Source: Methyloversatilis discipulorum
GTDB taxonomy: Bacteria > Pseudomonadota > Gammaproteobacteria > Burkholderiales > Rhodocyclaceae
Assembly: GCF_000527135.1 (NCBI RefSeq)
Contig: NZ_AZUP01000001.1
Coordinates: 2,790,001-2,854,000 of the forward strand
Length of the DNA stretch: 64,000 bases
Direction of reading: 5' to 3'
Made by a program: the position numbers and the translations under genes. This document shows, in pieces, positions 54,746 to 63,242 of this stretch. The number at the start of each line of letters is the position of its first letter. Positions within the stretch are counted from its first letter, which is position 1. The notes under the pieces were generated by a model. That model was not told where the DNA came from and did no database searches. It saw only the letters and a list, made by a program, of their open reading frames with translations.

Positions 54746-55710
54746 TGGCTACGGTCCAGACGCTGCAGGTGCGCGTCGCGCGTCGCGAAGCCGAGGCCGA
54801 GGGCATCGCCCGCTTCGAGCTGGTCAGTGCGGACGGCGCACCACTGCCCGCCTTCACCGCGGGTTCCCATGTCGATGTGCTGCTGGGCGACGGTTTGACC
54901 CGGCAGTACTCGCTGTGCGGCCATCCGGCCGATCGCAGCCGCTACCAGCTGGGCGTGCTGCTTGACCCGGCGTCGCGCGGTGGCTCGCGTGCGATGCACG
55001 CGCTGGCAGAGGGCGCCACGCTTGCGATCAGCGCGCCGCGCAACCACTTCGAACTGGCGGCCGATGCGCGCCACCATCTGCTGCTGGCCGGCGGCATCGG
55101 CGTCACGCCGCTGCTGTGCATGGCGGAGCAGCTGGCGGCCGACGGCGCCGATTTCACGCTGCACTACTGCACCCGCTCGCTCGATCGCACCGCCTTCCGC
55201 GCGCGGATCGCGTCCGCCGGCTGGGCGGCGCGTACGCAGATTCACGTCGACGACGGCGACGCATCCCAGTCCTTCGACATGAAGGGCGTGCTGGCGACCC
55301 CCGAGCCGGGCACGCATCTCTACGTATGCGGCCCCAGGGGTTTCATGGACGCTGTGCTGGCGACCGCGCGCGCGCAGGGCTGGCCGGAAGACCGCATCCA
55401 CTACGAGTTCTTCGGGGCGACCGTGGTGACGACGGACGCCGACGCCGACTTCGACGTGAAGCTGGCCCGTTCCGGCCGTGTCATTCCGGTGCGGCGCGAA
55501 CAGACGGTGGCGCAGGCGCTTGCCGCGGCTGGCGTCGATCTGCCGGTGTCCTGCGAGCAGGGCGTGTGCGGCACCTGCCTGACACGCGTCATTGACGGCA
55601 CGCCTGACCACCGCGACATGTACATGACCCCGGCGGAACAGACGAAGAACGACCAGTTCACGCCCTGCTGCTCGCGCTCGCTGAGCCCGCTGCTGGTGAT
55701 CGATCTCTGA
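54745..55710 (+). CDS. VanB/phthalate-type oxygenase reductase (FMN, NADH, 2Fe-2S)
   Basis: 321 residues: a flavin-binding RQYSLCG near 53-59, the nucleotide motif LLAGGIGVTPLLCMAE, CGPRGFMDAV, and a C-terminal plant-type ferredoxin with Cys270, Cys275, Cys278 and Cys308 (SCEQGVCGTC ... TPCCSRS). It moves electrons from NADH through FMN to the Rieske cluster of the oxygenase. As the sole reductase in the operon it may serve both Rieske proteins. Its stop is directly followed by the CoA-ligase ATG. Confidence 0.93.
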   Translation: MATVQTLQVRVARREAEAEGIARFELVSADGAPLPAFTAGSHVDVLLGDGLTRQYSLCGHPADRSRYQLGVLLDPASRGGSRAMHALAEGATLAISAPRNHFELAADARHHLLLAGGIGVTPLLCMAEQLAADGADFTLHYCTRSLDRTAFRARIASAGWAARTQIHVDDGDASQSFDMKGVLATPEPGTHLYVCGPRGFMDAVLATARAQGWPEDRIHYEFFGATVVTTDADADFDVKLARSGRVIPVRREQTVAQALAAAGVDLPVSCEQGVCGTCLTRVIDGTPDHRDMYMTPAEQTKNDQFTPCCSRSLSPLLVIDL

Positions 55711-57390
55711 ATGCCGGACACGATGATTCCAGACGAACTGCCCGCAGAACCCGCGACCGAGCTGACGCCGGCGCAGGTGTTTGCCCTCTTCCCGCAGCAC
55801 GACGACACCCTGCCCTCGCTCCTCGCCTCGCGCGCCGCCGTCATGCCGGATGCCGAAGCCGTGCTTTTCCAGACGCGCAGCTGGACTTACCGCCAGGTGA
55901 GCGAAGCGGTGGAGACGCTGGCCGCCGCGCTGAACGCACACGGCATCCGCGCTGGCGACCTGGTCGCGCACGTGGCGCCGAACAGCGACGTGGCCGTCCT
56001 GCTCTTCCTGGCGCTGGCGCGCATCGGCGCCGTGTTCGTACCGCTCAATCCGGCGCTGACCGACGACGAGCTGCACTACCAACTGCAGCACTCGCAGGCC
56101 GTCGCCGCCTATGCGCCACAGTCGCTGTGCGCGCGCGTCGAGCAGATCGCCACCCGGTGTGCCCGCCCGGCACGCGTGGCACCGCTGGAGCCCTGCGGAC
56201 TCGACGCGGCCAGCGCCGCCGCCGCGCTGGCATGCATTGCCGGCGAGTCGCCGGCCGACGCACCGCCGCTGCCTATGCCCTCGCCAGATGATCCGGCGGT
56301 GGTCATCTACACATCCGGCACCACCGGCTTCCCGAAGGGCGTGGTGCACAGTCAGCGCACGGTGGTGTGGTCGGCCGAGGTTTTTGTCGGCCGGCTGAGG
56401 CTGCAGCCGCGCGAGCGCATGCTCACGGTGTTCCCGCTGTTCCACGTCAACGCGCTGTTCTATTCCTTCGCCGGTGCGCTGGCCTGCGGCGGCACCTTCA
56501 TCACCGCGGCGAAATTCAGCGCGTCGACCTTCTGGCAGACCGCGGTCGACACCGGTGCCACCCAGCTCAACATTCTGGCGGCGCTGGGCTCCATCCTCGG
56601 CCTGCGGCCGCGTTCCGAATTCAATCCGGCGCACCGCATCCGCAAGATCTACGGCGGTCCGATCAGCGTCGACATGTTCCGGCTGTTCCAGCAGGAATTC
56701 GGCGTGCCGCTGCTGATCGAGGGCTACGGCATGTCGGAGATTCCGTCCACCTGCAGCAACCCCTACGAAGGGCCGCACAAGCCCGGAAGCATCGGCCGCG
56801 CCGGTGTGCATCCGCGCTTCGACGGCGCGTTTGCACAGCTGCGCGTGGTCGATGATGACGGCCGCGACGTCGAGGTGGGCGAAGCCGGTGAATTGCTGGT
56901 GCAGACACCGACCCTGTTCGTTGCCTACCTGAACGATGCGCAGCAGACCGCCGAGGCGTTCCGCGACGGCTGGTTCGCCACCGGTGATCTGGTGCGCATG
57001 GACGCCGACGGCTATTTCTATTTCGTTGCGCGCAAGAAGGACATCATCCGCAAGCGCGGCGAAAACATATCCGGCGCCGAGCTCGACGTCTTACTGGGCC
57101 GACATCCGGAGCTGGCGGAGGCGGCGACCATCGCGGTGCCGTCCGAACTGGGCGAGGACGACATCCTGGCAGTGCTCGTTGCGCGGGACGGCGCCACGCC
57201 GACGCACGAGGCGGTGATTGAGTGGTGCCACGCCCACATGGCGGCGATCAAGGTGCCGCGCTACCTGGTGTTTGCCGATGCATTGCCGAAGACACCGACG
57301 CAGCGCGTGGCCAAGCATCTGCTGAAGAAGGACGCGGCGCTGATCGCCCGTGCCCGCGACATGGAAGCCGCCCAGGCGGCGACGCGCTGA
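55711..57390 (+). CDS. AMP-forming acyl-CoA ligase
   Basis: 559 residues of an ANL-superfamily enzyme. P-loop [17 protein letters not shown]5-like [12 protein letters not shown]7-A8 region [20 protein letters not shown] and [11 protein letters not shown]; and the C-terminal catalytic Lys in [14 protein letters not shown]. It would activate a carboxylic acid (aromatic, crotonobetaine-like or fatty). Relatives near this sequence include CaiC-like ligases. It overlaps leuC by 1 bp. Confidence 0.89.
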   Translation: MPDTMIPDELPAEPATELTPAQVFALFPQHDDTLPSLLASRAAVMPDAEAVLFQTRSWTYRQVSEAVETLAAALNAHGIRAGDLVAHVAPNSDVAVLLFLALARIGAVFVPLNPALTDDELHYQLQHSQAVAAYAPQSLCARVEQIATRCARPARVAPLEPCGLDAASAAAALACIAGESPADAPPLPMPSPDDPAVVIYTSGTTGFPKGVVHSQRTVVWSAEVFVGRLRLQPRERMLTVFPLFHVNALFYSFAGALACGGTFITAAKFSASTFWQTAVDTGATQLNILAALGSILGLRPRSEFNPAHRIRKIYGGPISVDMFRLFQQEFGVPLLIEGYGMSEIPSTCSNPYEGPHKPGSIGRAGVHPRFDGAFAQLRVVDDDGRDVEVGEAGELLVQTPTLFVAYLNDAQQTAEAFRDGWFATGDLVRMDADGYFYFVARKKDIIRKRGENISGAELDVLLGRHPELAEAATIAVPSELGEDDILAVLVARDGATPTHEAVIEWCHAHMAAIKVPRYLVFADALPKTPTQRVAKHLLKKDAALIARARDMEAAQAATR

Positions 57391-58796
57391 TGCAGCCGCG
57401 CACTCTGTTCGACAAACTCTGGACGCGCCACGTCGTCGCCATGCGCGGCGAAAACACGGCGCTGCTCTACGTCGATCGTCATCTGGTCTATGAGGTGACC
57501 AGCCCGCAGGCCTTCGAGGGTCTGCGGCTTGCCGGTCGCACGCCCTGGCGTCGCGACACGGTGTTGGCCACGGCCGACCACAACGTGCCGACCACTTCGC
57601 ACGCCGGCGAGATCCGCGACCCGCTGTCGCGCGCGCAGGTCGAGCAGCTCGGGCACAACTGTCGTGAGTTCGGTATCACGCTGTTCCCGCTCGGCGACCG
57701 CCGGCAGGGCATCATCCACGTGATCGGGCCGGAACAGGGCGCCACGCTGCCCGGCATGACGGTGGTAGCCGGCGATTCGCACACCAGCACGCACGGCGCC
57801 TTCGCCGCGCTGGCCTTCGGCGTCGGCACATCGGAGGTCGAGCACGTGCTGGCTACGCAGTGCCTGCCGGTCGACCGCATGAAGACGCTGTACATCGATG
57901 TCAGCGGCACGCTGCCACGTGGCGTGACCGCAAAGGACCTGGTGCTCGACCTGATCCGATGCCTCGGCGCTGCGGGCGGCGCCGGCTGTGCCATCGAGTT
58001 CGGCGGCGACACCGTGCGCGGGCTGTCGATGGAAGGCCGGATGACCCTGTGCAATATGGCGATCGAGGCCGGTGCGCGCGTCGCGCTGGTGGCGGTCGAC
58101 GCGGTGACGCTGGATTACCTCGAAGGCCGGCCGCTGGCACCTCGCGGCGCCGAGTGGGACGCCGCCTGCACATACTGGCGCACGCTGGTCAGCGACGATG
58201 GCGCAGTGTTCGACGCGCGGCTGCAGATCGACGCCAGCACGCTGCGCCCGATGGTGAGCTGGGGTACGTCGCCAGCGCAGACGGTGCCGGCCGACGGCCG
58301 CGTGCCGGACCCGCGCGACGAGGCCGACCCGGTGCGCCGCGCGCAGATGCAGCGCGCACTTGACTACATGGCGCTCGAACCGGGCACCGCCGTCACTGAT
58401 ATCCGGCCCGACCGCGTATTCATCGGTTCCTGCACCAATGCGCGCATCGAGGATCTGCGCGCGGCTGCAGCCATCGCGCGCGGTGGCCGCGTCGCAGCCT
58501 CGGTCAGTCAGGCGCTGGTGGTGCCCGGCTCCGGTCTGGTCAAGGCACAGGCGGAAGCAGAAGGGCTTGATCGCGTCTTCATCGAGGCCGGCTTCGAGTG
58601 GCGCGAGCCTGGCTGTTCAATGTGTCTGGGCATGAATGACGACAGCCTTCAGCCCGGCGAGCGCTGCGCCTCGACCTCAAACCGCAACTTCGAAGGTCGC
58701 CAGGGCGCCGGCGGCCGCACCCATCTTGTCAGCCCGGCAATGGCTGCCGCCGCGGCACTGGCCGGCCACTTCGTCGATATCGGCGCGGAGGCCTGA
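57390..58796 (+). CDS. Aconitase-superfamily large subunit (LeuC-like), catabolic context
   Basis: 468 residues, full LeuC length. The three 4Fe-4S cysteines are in [13 protein letters not shown] and [11 protein letters not shown], and [20 protein letters not shown] closes the domain. LeuC/LeuD homologs hydrate or isomerise hydroxy-di/tricarboxylates (isopropylmalate, citraconate, maleate, dimethylmaleate, homocitrate). No leuA or leuB is nearby, so leucine synthesis is unlikely here. Start at ATG 57390 overlapping the ligase stop. Confidence 0.88.
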   Translation: MQPRTLFDKLWTRHVVAMRGENTALLYVDRHLVYEVTSPQAFEGLRLAGRTPWRRDTVLATADHNVPTTSHAGEIRDPLSRAQVEQLGHNCREFGITLFPLGDRRQGIIHVIGPEQGATLPGMTVVAGDSHTSTHGAFAALAFGVGTSEVEHVLATQCLPVDRMKTLYIDVSGTLPRGVTAKDLVLDLIRCLGAAGGAGCAIEFGGDTVRGLSMEGRMTLCNMAIEAGARVALVAVDAVTLDYLEGRPLAPRGAEWDAACTYWRTLVSDDGAVFDARLQIDASTLRPMVSWGTSPAQTVPADGRVPDPRDEADPVRRAQMQRALDYMALEPGTAVTDIRPDRVFIGSCTNARIEDLRAAAAIARGGRVAASVSQALVVPGSGLVKAQAEAEGLDRVFIEAGFEWREPGCSMCLGMNDDSLQPGERCASTSNRNFEGRQGAGGRTHLVSPAMAAAAALAGHFVDIGAEA

Positions 58797-58797
58797 C

Positions 58798-59442
58798 ATG
58801 CAGCCTTTCACCGCACTGACCTCGCACGTCGCGCCGCTGGACCGCGCCGACGTCGATACCGACGCGTTGATTCCGAAGCAGTTCATGAAGTCGATCGCGC
58901 GCACTGGCTTCGGCGACAACCTTTTCGACGCCTGGCGTTACCGTGACCCGGGCTATCCCGGCAAGCCGCAATCGGCGCGCGAACCCGAACCGGATTTCGT
59001 GCTCAATCGGCCGTCCTGCAGAGGCGCGCAGATCCTGCTCGCACGCGACAACTTCGGCTGCGGCTCCAGCCGCGAACACGCGCTGTGGGCACTTGCCGAC
59101 TATGGCTTCCGCGTCATCGTGGCGCCGAGCTTCGCCGACATCTTCTTCAACAACTGCTTCAAGAACGGCGTGCTGCCCGTCGTGCTGCCGACCCCACAGA
59201 TCGACCGCCTGTTCGCCGACGTCGGCGACGGACGCGAGGACTACCGGTTGACGGTCGATCTGGCAGAACAGACGCTGCGTTTGCCAGATGGCGAACGGCT
59301 GGGCTTCGAGGTGGACGCCTATCGAAAACACTGTCTGCTGCATGGTCTGGACGACATCGCATTGACGCTGCAGCAGGCGGACGACATCCGCGCCTACGAG
59401 CAGCGGCGGTGCACGCTCGAACCATGGCTTTTTCCGGCATGA
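58798..59442 (+). CDS. Aconitase-superfamily small subunit (LeuD-like)
   Basis: 214 residues. It has the LeuD N-terminus ([20 protein letters not shown]) with the swivelling-domain motif [15 protein letters not shown] and [15 protein letters not shown]. It pairs with the large subunit one base upstream to form an active hydro-lyase. Its stop overlaps the ATG of the next gene. Substrate as for the large subunit, unknown. Confidence 0.88.
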   Translation: MQPFTALTSHVAPLDRADVDTDALIPKQFMKSIARTGFGDNLFDAWRYRDPGYPGKPQSAREPEPDFVLNRPSCRGAQILLARDNFGCGSSREHALWALADYGFRVIVAPSFADIFFNNCFKNGVLPVVLPTPQIDRLFADVGDGREDYRLTVDLAEQTLRLPDGERLGFEVDAYRKHCLLHGLDDIALTLQQADDIRAYEQRRCTLEPWLFPA

Positions 59443-60302
59443 GCGCCCGCCGCACGCGGCTGCGCAACGCGCTCGCCGGGACGCAATGCCTGAACTGCCC
59501 GTCGGTATTCGATCCGATGTCGGCACGACTGGCCGAGGCTGCCGGCTTCGGTATCGGCATCCTCGGCGGCTCGGCGGCAGCGCTGACCCTGCTCGGTCTG
59601 CCCGACCTGAACCTGATCACGCTGACCGAACTGAGCGGGCTGACGCGCCGCATCACCGACACCAGCGACGTCGCGTTGATCGTCGATGCCGACGGCGGCT
59701 ACGGTAACGCGCTCAATGTGATGCGCACGGTGGGCGAGCTGGAGGCAGCAGGCGCCGCTGGCCTGTCGATCGAGGACAGCTGGCTGCCGCAGGCCTACGG
59801 CCGGCACACCGACCCGCTGATACCGATAGACGAGGCGGCCGACAAGCTGCGCGCCGCGGTTTCCGCGCGGCGCGATCCGTCCTTCGTGTTATTCGCGCGC
59901 ACCTCGGCGCGCGCCTGCAGATCGGACGACGAACTGATCGAGCGCCTAACGCGTTACGCCGACACCGGTGTCGACGCGCTGTGCATCGTCGGCTCCGACA
60001 ATGATGAACGGCTGGCGAAGATATCCGCGCACATCCGCCTGCCATGGTTGCTGATCGGCTACGCAGGCTCCGATCCGGCAAGGCTCGACACGCTGGCGAG
60101 CCACGGCGCACGCCTGCATCTCGACGGACATCACGGCATGCTCGCCGCGCTGGAGGCGATGCAGACCGCCTACCGCTCCCTGCCCGGCGCTGCGCCGGCG
60201 ACGCCGCCCCTGTCGACCGACGCATTGGTGCCGCACCTGAGCCGCGTGGCGCGATATCGAGAGGCAGAGCGTTACCTGAAGCCGGCAACCGCCAGCGGCT
60301 GA
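59439..60302 (+). CDS. PEP mutase/ICL-superfamily protein, oxaloacetate decarboxylase-like
   Basis: 287 residues. The metal-binding core is [17 protein letters not shown] with Glu112-Asp113 (SIEDSWLP). The lyase loop with the catalytic Cys (K-[KR]-C-G-H in isocitrate and methylisocitrate lyases) is absent; instead the loop reads [10 protein letters not shown], and His231 ([11 protein letters not shown]) matches the conserved His of PA4872-type oxaloacetate decarboxylases. I therefore favour decarboxylation of oxaloacetate or a 3-substituted analogue over lyase activity. This is the last gene of the operon. Confidence 0.82.
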   Translation: MSARRTRLRNALAGTQCLNCPSVFDPMSARLAEAAGFGIGILGGSAAALTLLGLPDLNLITLTELSGLTRRITDTSDVALIVDADGGYGNALNVMRTVGELEAAGAAGLSIEDSWLPQAYGRHTDPLIPIDEAADKLRAAVSARRDPSFVLFARTSARACRSDDELIERLTRYADTGVDALCIVGSDNDERLAKISAHIRLPWLLIGYAGSDPARLDTLASHGARLHLDGHHGMLAALEAMQTAYRSLPGAAPATPPLSTDALVPHLSRVARYREAERYLKPATASG

Positions 60303-60369
60303 ACACCCGACGTCCTCGTGCCGGCCACGCCCAAGTGCCCCACTGACCCGGGCGCGGCCCGGTGTTTGA

Positions 60370-60396
60370 TGGAGCGCCGCGTGCGCTCCATTTTTT
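60370..60396 (+). terminator. Intrinsic terminator closing the catabolic operon
   Basis: Stem TGGAGCGC/GCGCTCCA (7-bp GC core 60371-60377 and 60383-60389) followed by six T at 60391-60396, placed after the decarboxylase-like gene and 1 bp before the convergent ABC gene's stop. Confidence 0.9.
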
Positions 60397-60397
60397 C

Positions 60398-62149
60398 TCA
60401 AGCGCCGTCGTCGATGAACTGCAGCCGTGCCAGCTGTGCGTATAGCCCGTTGCGCGCCAGCAGTTCTGCGTGCGTGCCGGATTCGATGGCGTGGCCGTGG
60501 TCGAGCACGACGATGCGGTCGGCGCGCTGCACGGTGGCCAGGCGGTGCGCCACCACCAGCGTAGTGCGGCTGGCCATCAGCGGCGCCAGCGCGGCCTGCA
60601 CCATGCGTTCGCTTTCGGCGTCGAGCGCCGAGGTGGCTTCGTCCAGCAGCAATATCGGGCGGTCGGCGAGAATGGCGCGGGCAATGGCGAGACGCTGGCG
60701 CTGGCCGCCGGACAGGCGCACGCCGCGCTCGCCGAGCGGGCTGTCATAGCCGCCGGGCAACTGACGGATGAAGGCGTCGGCGAAAGCGGCCTCGCAGGCT
60801 GCGCGCACTTCCTCGTCGCTCGCCTCCGGTCGCGCGTAGCGCACGTTGTCGGCGACGCTGGCGGCGAAGATGACCGCCTCCTGCGGCACCAGCGCGATGC
60901 GCGCGCGCACGGCGGCCGGGTCGGCCTGCGCCAGCGGCACGCCGTCGATCTCGACGCTGCCGGCCTGCGGGTCATAGAAGCGCAGCAGCAGCTGGAACAG
61001 CGTGGATTTGCCGGCGCCGGACGGGCCGACCAGCGCCACCGTCTCGCCAGCACGCACCGTCAGGTCGAAGCGGTCCAGCGCCGGAATGTCCGGCCGGCTG
61101 GGGTAGCAGAAGCGCACGCCGCGGAAGGCGATGTCGCCGCGCGACGGCTGCGGCAGCGGCTGCGGGTCGGCCGGGGCGGCGATGTCCGGCTGGGTATCGA
61201 GTAGTTCGATCAGCCGTTCGGTGGCGCCCGCGGCGCGCTGCAGTTCGCCCCACACCTCGGACAGCGCACCGACCGAACTGGCGACGATGGCGGCGTAAAA
61301 CACGAAGGCCGACAGCTCGCCGGCGCTGAGCCGCCCGGCCAGCACGTCATGACCGCCCACCCACAGGATGAGCGCGACCGAGCCGAACACCAGCAGGATG
61401 ACCATGACGATCATGACTGCCGTATGGCGATAGCGGCGCACGCCGGTGTCGAAGCTGCGCTCGACCAGCGCGGCGAAATGCGTGCGGTCGGCCGCCTCGT
61501 GACCGCAGGCCTGCACGATGCGGATGGCGTGCACGCTCTCATCGACATGAGTGCCGAGGTCGGCCACCCGTGCCTGTCGCTCACGCGACAGCCCGCGCAC
61601 GCGGCGGCCGAAGATGACGATGGGCGCCACCACCACCGGCACGCCGGCCAGCACCAGCAGCGTCAGCCGGCCACTGGTCAGCCCCAGCATGACCAAGCCG
61701 CCGGCCAGCATCAGCGTGTTCCGCAGCGCGATCGACAGGGTCGATCCGACCACGTTCTCGATCTGCGCGGTGTCATTGGTCAGCCTGGAAATGACCTCGC
61801 CGGTGCGACCGGCTTCGAAGAAGGAGGGCGGCAGCGTCAGCAGGTGGGCATACACCCGCGTGCGCAGGTCGGCCGCCACCCGTTCGCCCAGCCAGGACAC
61901 GTTGTAGAAGCGCAGCCAGGTGGCACCAGCGAGCAGCACGACCAGCCCCAGCGTGCCGGCCAGCGCGCGGTCCAGCCACTGCGGGTCGCCAGCGGCAAAA
62001 CCCTGGTCGATCACGCTGCGCAGGCCTTGGCCGAGCGCCAGCGCCGAAGTGGCAGCGAGCACCAGCCCGAGCGCCGCCAGCGCAAGACGGCCGCGGTGCG
62101 GCCTCACAAGTTCCCACATCACCTGCCTGGCACGACTCAAATCACTCAC
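60398..62149 (-). CDS. MsbA-like ABC exporter (membrane-ATPase fusion)
   Basis: 583 residues: an N-terminal six-helix ABC membrane domain and a C-terminal nucleotide-binding domain with Walker A LVGPSGAGKSTLFQ, signature RLSGGQRQRLAIARA, Walker B PILLLDEATSALD and the H-loop VVAHRLATV. It functions as a homodimer moving lipids or drugs. MsbA itself would be expected near lpxK; that is not seen, so it may be a multidrug-type exporter. It ends against the operon terminator. Confidence 0.93.
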   Translation of the reverse strand: MSDLSRARQVMWELVRPHRGRLALAALGLVLAATSALALGQGLRSVIDQGFAAGDPQWLDRALAGTLGLVVLLAGATWLRFYNVSWLGERVAADLRTRVYAHLLTLPPSFFEAGRTGEVISRLTNDTAQIENVVGSTLSIALRNTLMLAGGLVMLGLTSGRLTLLVLAGVPVVVAPIVIFGRRVRGLSRERQARVADLGTHVDESVHAIRIVQACGHEAADRTHFAALVERSFDTGVRRYRHTAVMIVMVILLVFGSVALILWVGGHDVLAGRLSAGELSAFVFYAAIVASSVGALSEVWGELQRAAGATERLIELLDTQPDIAAPADPQPLPQPSRGDIAFRGVRFCYPSRPDIPALDRFDLTVRAGETVALVGPSGAGKSTLFQLLLRFYDPQAGSVEIDGVPLAQADPAAVRARIALVPQEAVIFAASVADNVRYARPEASDEEVRAACEAAFADAFIRQLPGGYDSPLGERGVRLSGGQRQRLAIARAILADRPILLLDEATSALDAESERMVQAALAPLMASRTTLVVAHRLATVQRADRIVVLDHGHAIESGTHAELLARNGLYAQLARLQFIDDGA

Positions 62150-62193
62150 GCAGAATCATCCTTTTTGTTGTATATTCGCGCCCCTACCCAAGT

Positions 62194-62278
62194 GCGCGGG
62201 TGGCGAAATTGGTAGACGCGCTGTCTTGAGGGGGCAGTGCCGCAAGGCGTGAGAGTTCGAGTCTCTCTCCGCGCACCA
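62194..62278 (+). tRNA. tRNA-Leu(GAG)
   Basis: 85 nt with an encoded CCA. Acceptor GCGCGGG pairs with TCCGCGC before A-CCA. The anticodon stem CTGTC/GGCAG encloses the loop TTGAGGG with anticodon GAG at 62228-62230, reading CUC/CUU leucine codons. It has a long variable arm (GCCGCAAGGCG) as in class II tRNAs, and a T loop TTCGAGT. A -10-like TATATT lies at 62171-62176; no good -35 is seen. Confidence 0.97.
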
Positions 62279-62286
62279 CACCTTCA

Positions 62287-62331
62287 GCACCTTCCGGTGC
62301 GCATCCCGAACCGTCCGGATCGGGATTGTTT
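62287..62331 (+). terminator. Probable terminator after tRNA-Leu
   Basis: Two adjacent hairpins, GCACC-TTCC-GGTGC (62287-62300) and ATCCCGA/TCGGGAT (62303-62309 and 62320-62326), followed by TGTTT. The T-run is short, so confidence is limited. The rest of the 212-bp gap shows only a -10-like TACTAT at 62398-62403. Confidence 0.45.
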
Positions 62332-62490
62332 CATGTCATTCAAATTGCCCGCAGCCTTCCGTGCTGCAGTGCGCTGCTGCCGTTCCACGCGCTTTGCTAC
62401 TATGCGCGTCGCAATTCCGAGCCAATCAACCCAAATCAAGACTTCCTGACTACGAGCAGGAGGCGGACGAGGTCGGAGAAGGAGACAGCG

Positions 62491-63225
62491 ATGGCGTTGG
62501 ACAAGGTCCTGCTGGGACGCTTGCTGCAGTTGAACGAACCGTGGACGGTACGCGATTTCCGCTTCGACCCGGGTGCCCGCCGCATCGACGCATGGATAGG
62601 GCTCGAAGTTCAGCGCGGCTGGTTCGGTCTGGCGCGCAAGCAGGAGCCGGAGGCGGCAGAGCGCGTCTGGCGTCACATCGATCTTGCCGGCTGGCGCTGT
62701 CATCTGCGCGTGCTGGCGCCGCCCAACGCCGATCTCAGCTCGCTGCCGTGGGCCGGCCCGGCCGACATGCCCTTCTCGCAGGCACTGTCCAAACAGGTGT
62801 TCGCACTGTTCAACGAAGGTGTTTCGCTGAACGGCATCTGCGCCATCACCGGCATTCCGCTGCAGGAACTGTGGAAGTTCAAGTTCGCGCTCGACCAGGG
62901 CAAGGCGGCGATCGCCGAACCGTCGAAGGCCTCCGCCACGCCAAGCATGCAGCCCGCCGCTGATCCCGGTGCGCCGCCCGCAGCGGCGTCCGACGACGAC
63001 ATTCCCGACGTGGCCGATCCGGTCTGGCTGCAGCTGATCGAAGGCCAGCGCGACATCGACATCCGTGCGCTCAGCCTGAAGCTGTTGATGACCCGCCTGC
63101 GCAGCCAGATGGAAGTGATCACCGACGACGAGGTGCGCATGCTGAAGCTGCGCGAGCTGCACCGCTACTTCGTCAAGAACGCCCGCATGCTCGGTCACGA
63201 ACTGGCGCAACTGCGCACGCACTGA
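62491..63225 (+). CDS. Protein with ISL3-transposase-like N-terminal region
   Basis: 244 residues, GGAGAAGGAGA ribosome site. The first 130 residues follow the order of the N-terminus of ISL3-family transposases: LLQLNEPWTVRDFRFDPGAR, RVWRHIDLAGWRCHLRVLA, PWAGPADMPFSQALS and an HTH-like GVSLNGICAITGIPLQELW. However, the zinc-binding cysteines are missing, and no DDE catalytic domain follows; the rest is a Pro/Ala linker and a helical C-terminus. No inverted repeats are seen. I suspect a domesticated DNA-binding protein. Confidence 0.6.
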   Translation: MALDKVLLGRLLQLNEPWTVRDFRFDPGARRIDAWIGLEVQRGWFGLARKQEPEAAERVWRHIDLAGWRCHLRVLAPPNADLSSLPWAGPADMPFSQALSKQVFALFNEGVSLNGICAITGIPLQELWKFKFALDQGKAAIAEPSKASATPSMQPAADPGAPPAAASDDDIPDVADPVWLQLIEGQRDIDIRALSLKLLMTRLRSQMEVITDDEVRMLKLRELHRYFVKNARMLGHELAQLRTH

Positions 63226-63242
63226 TTCCCGGACGGACTTAC

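Noticed and set aside
57390..59442. Leucine biosynthesis leuCD
   Set aside because: Family-wise possible, but genes for the other leucine steps are absent and the pair is embedded and overlapped within a catabolic operon.
59439..60302. Isocitrate or methylisocitrate lyase
   Set aside because: The catalytic Cys loop (K-[KR]-C-G-H) is missing; the residues match oxaloacetate decarboxylase-type members better, so a plain methylcitrate cycle is not supported.
62491..63225. Active insertion sequence
   Set aside because: No DDE catalytic residues, no terminal inverted repeats and no target duplication were seen around the gene.
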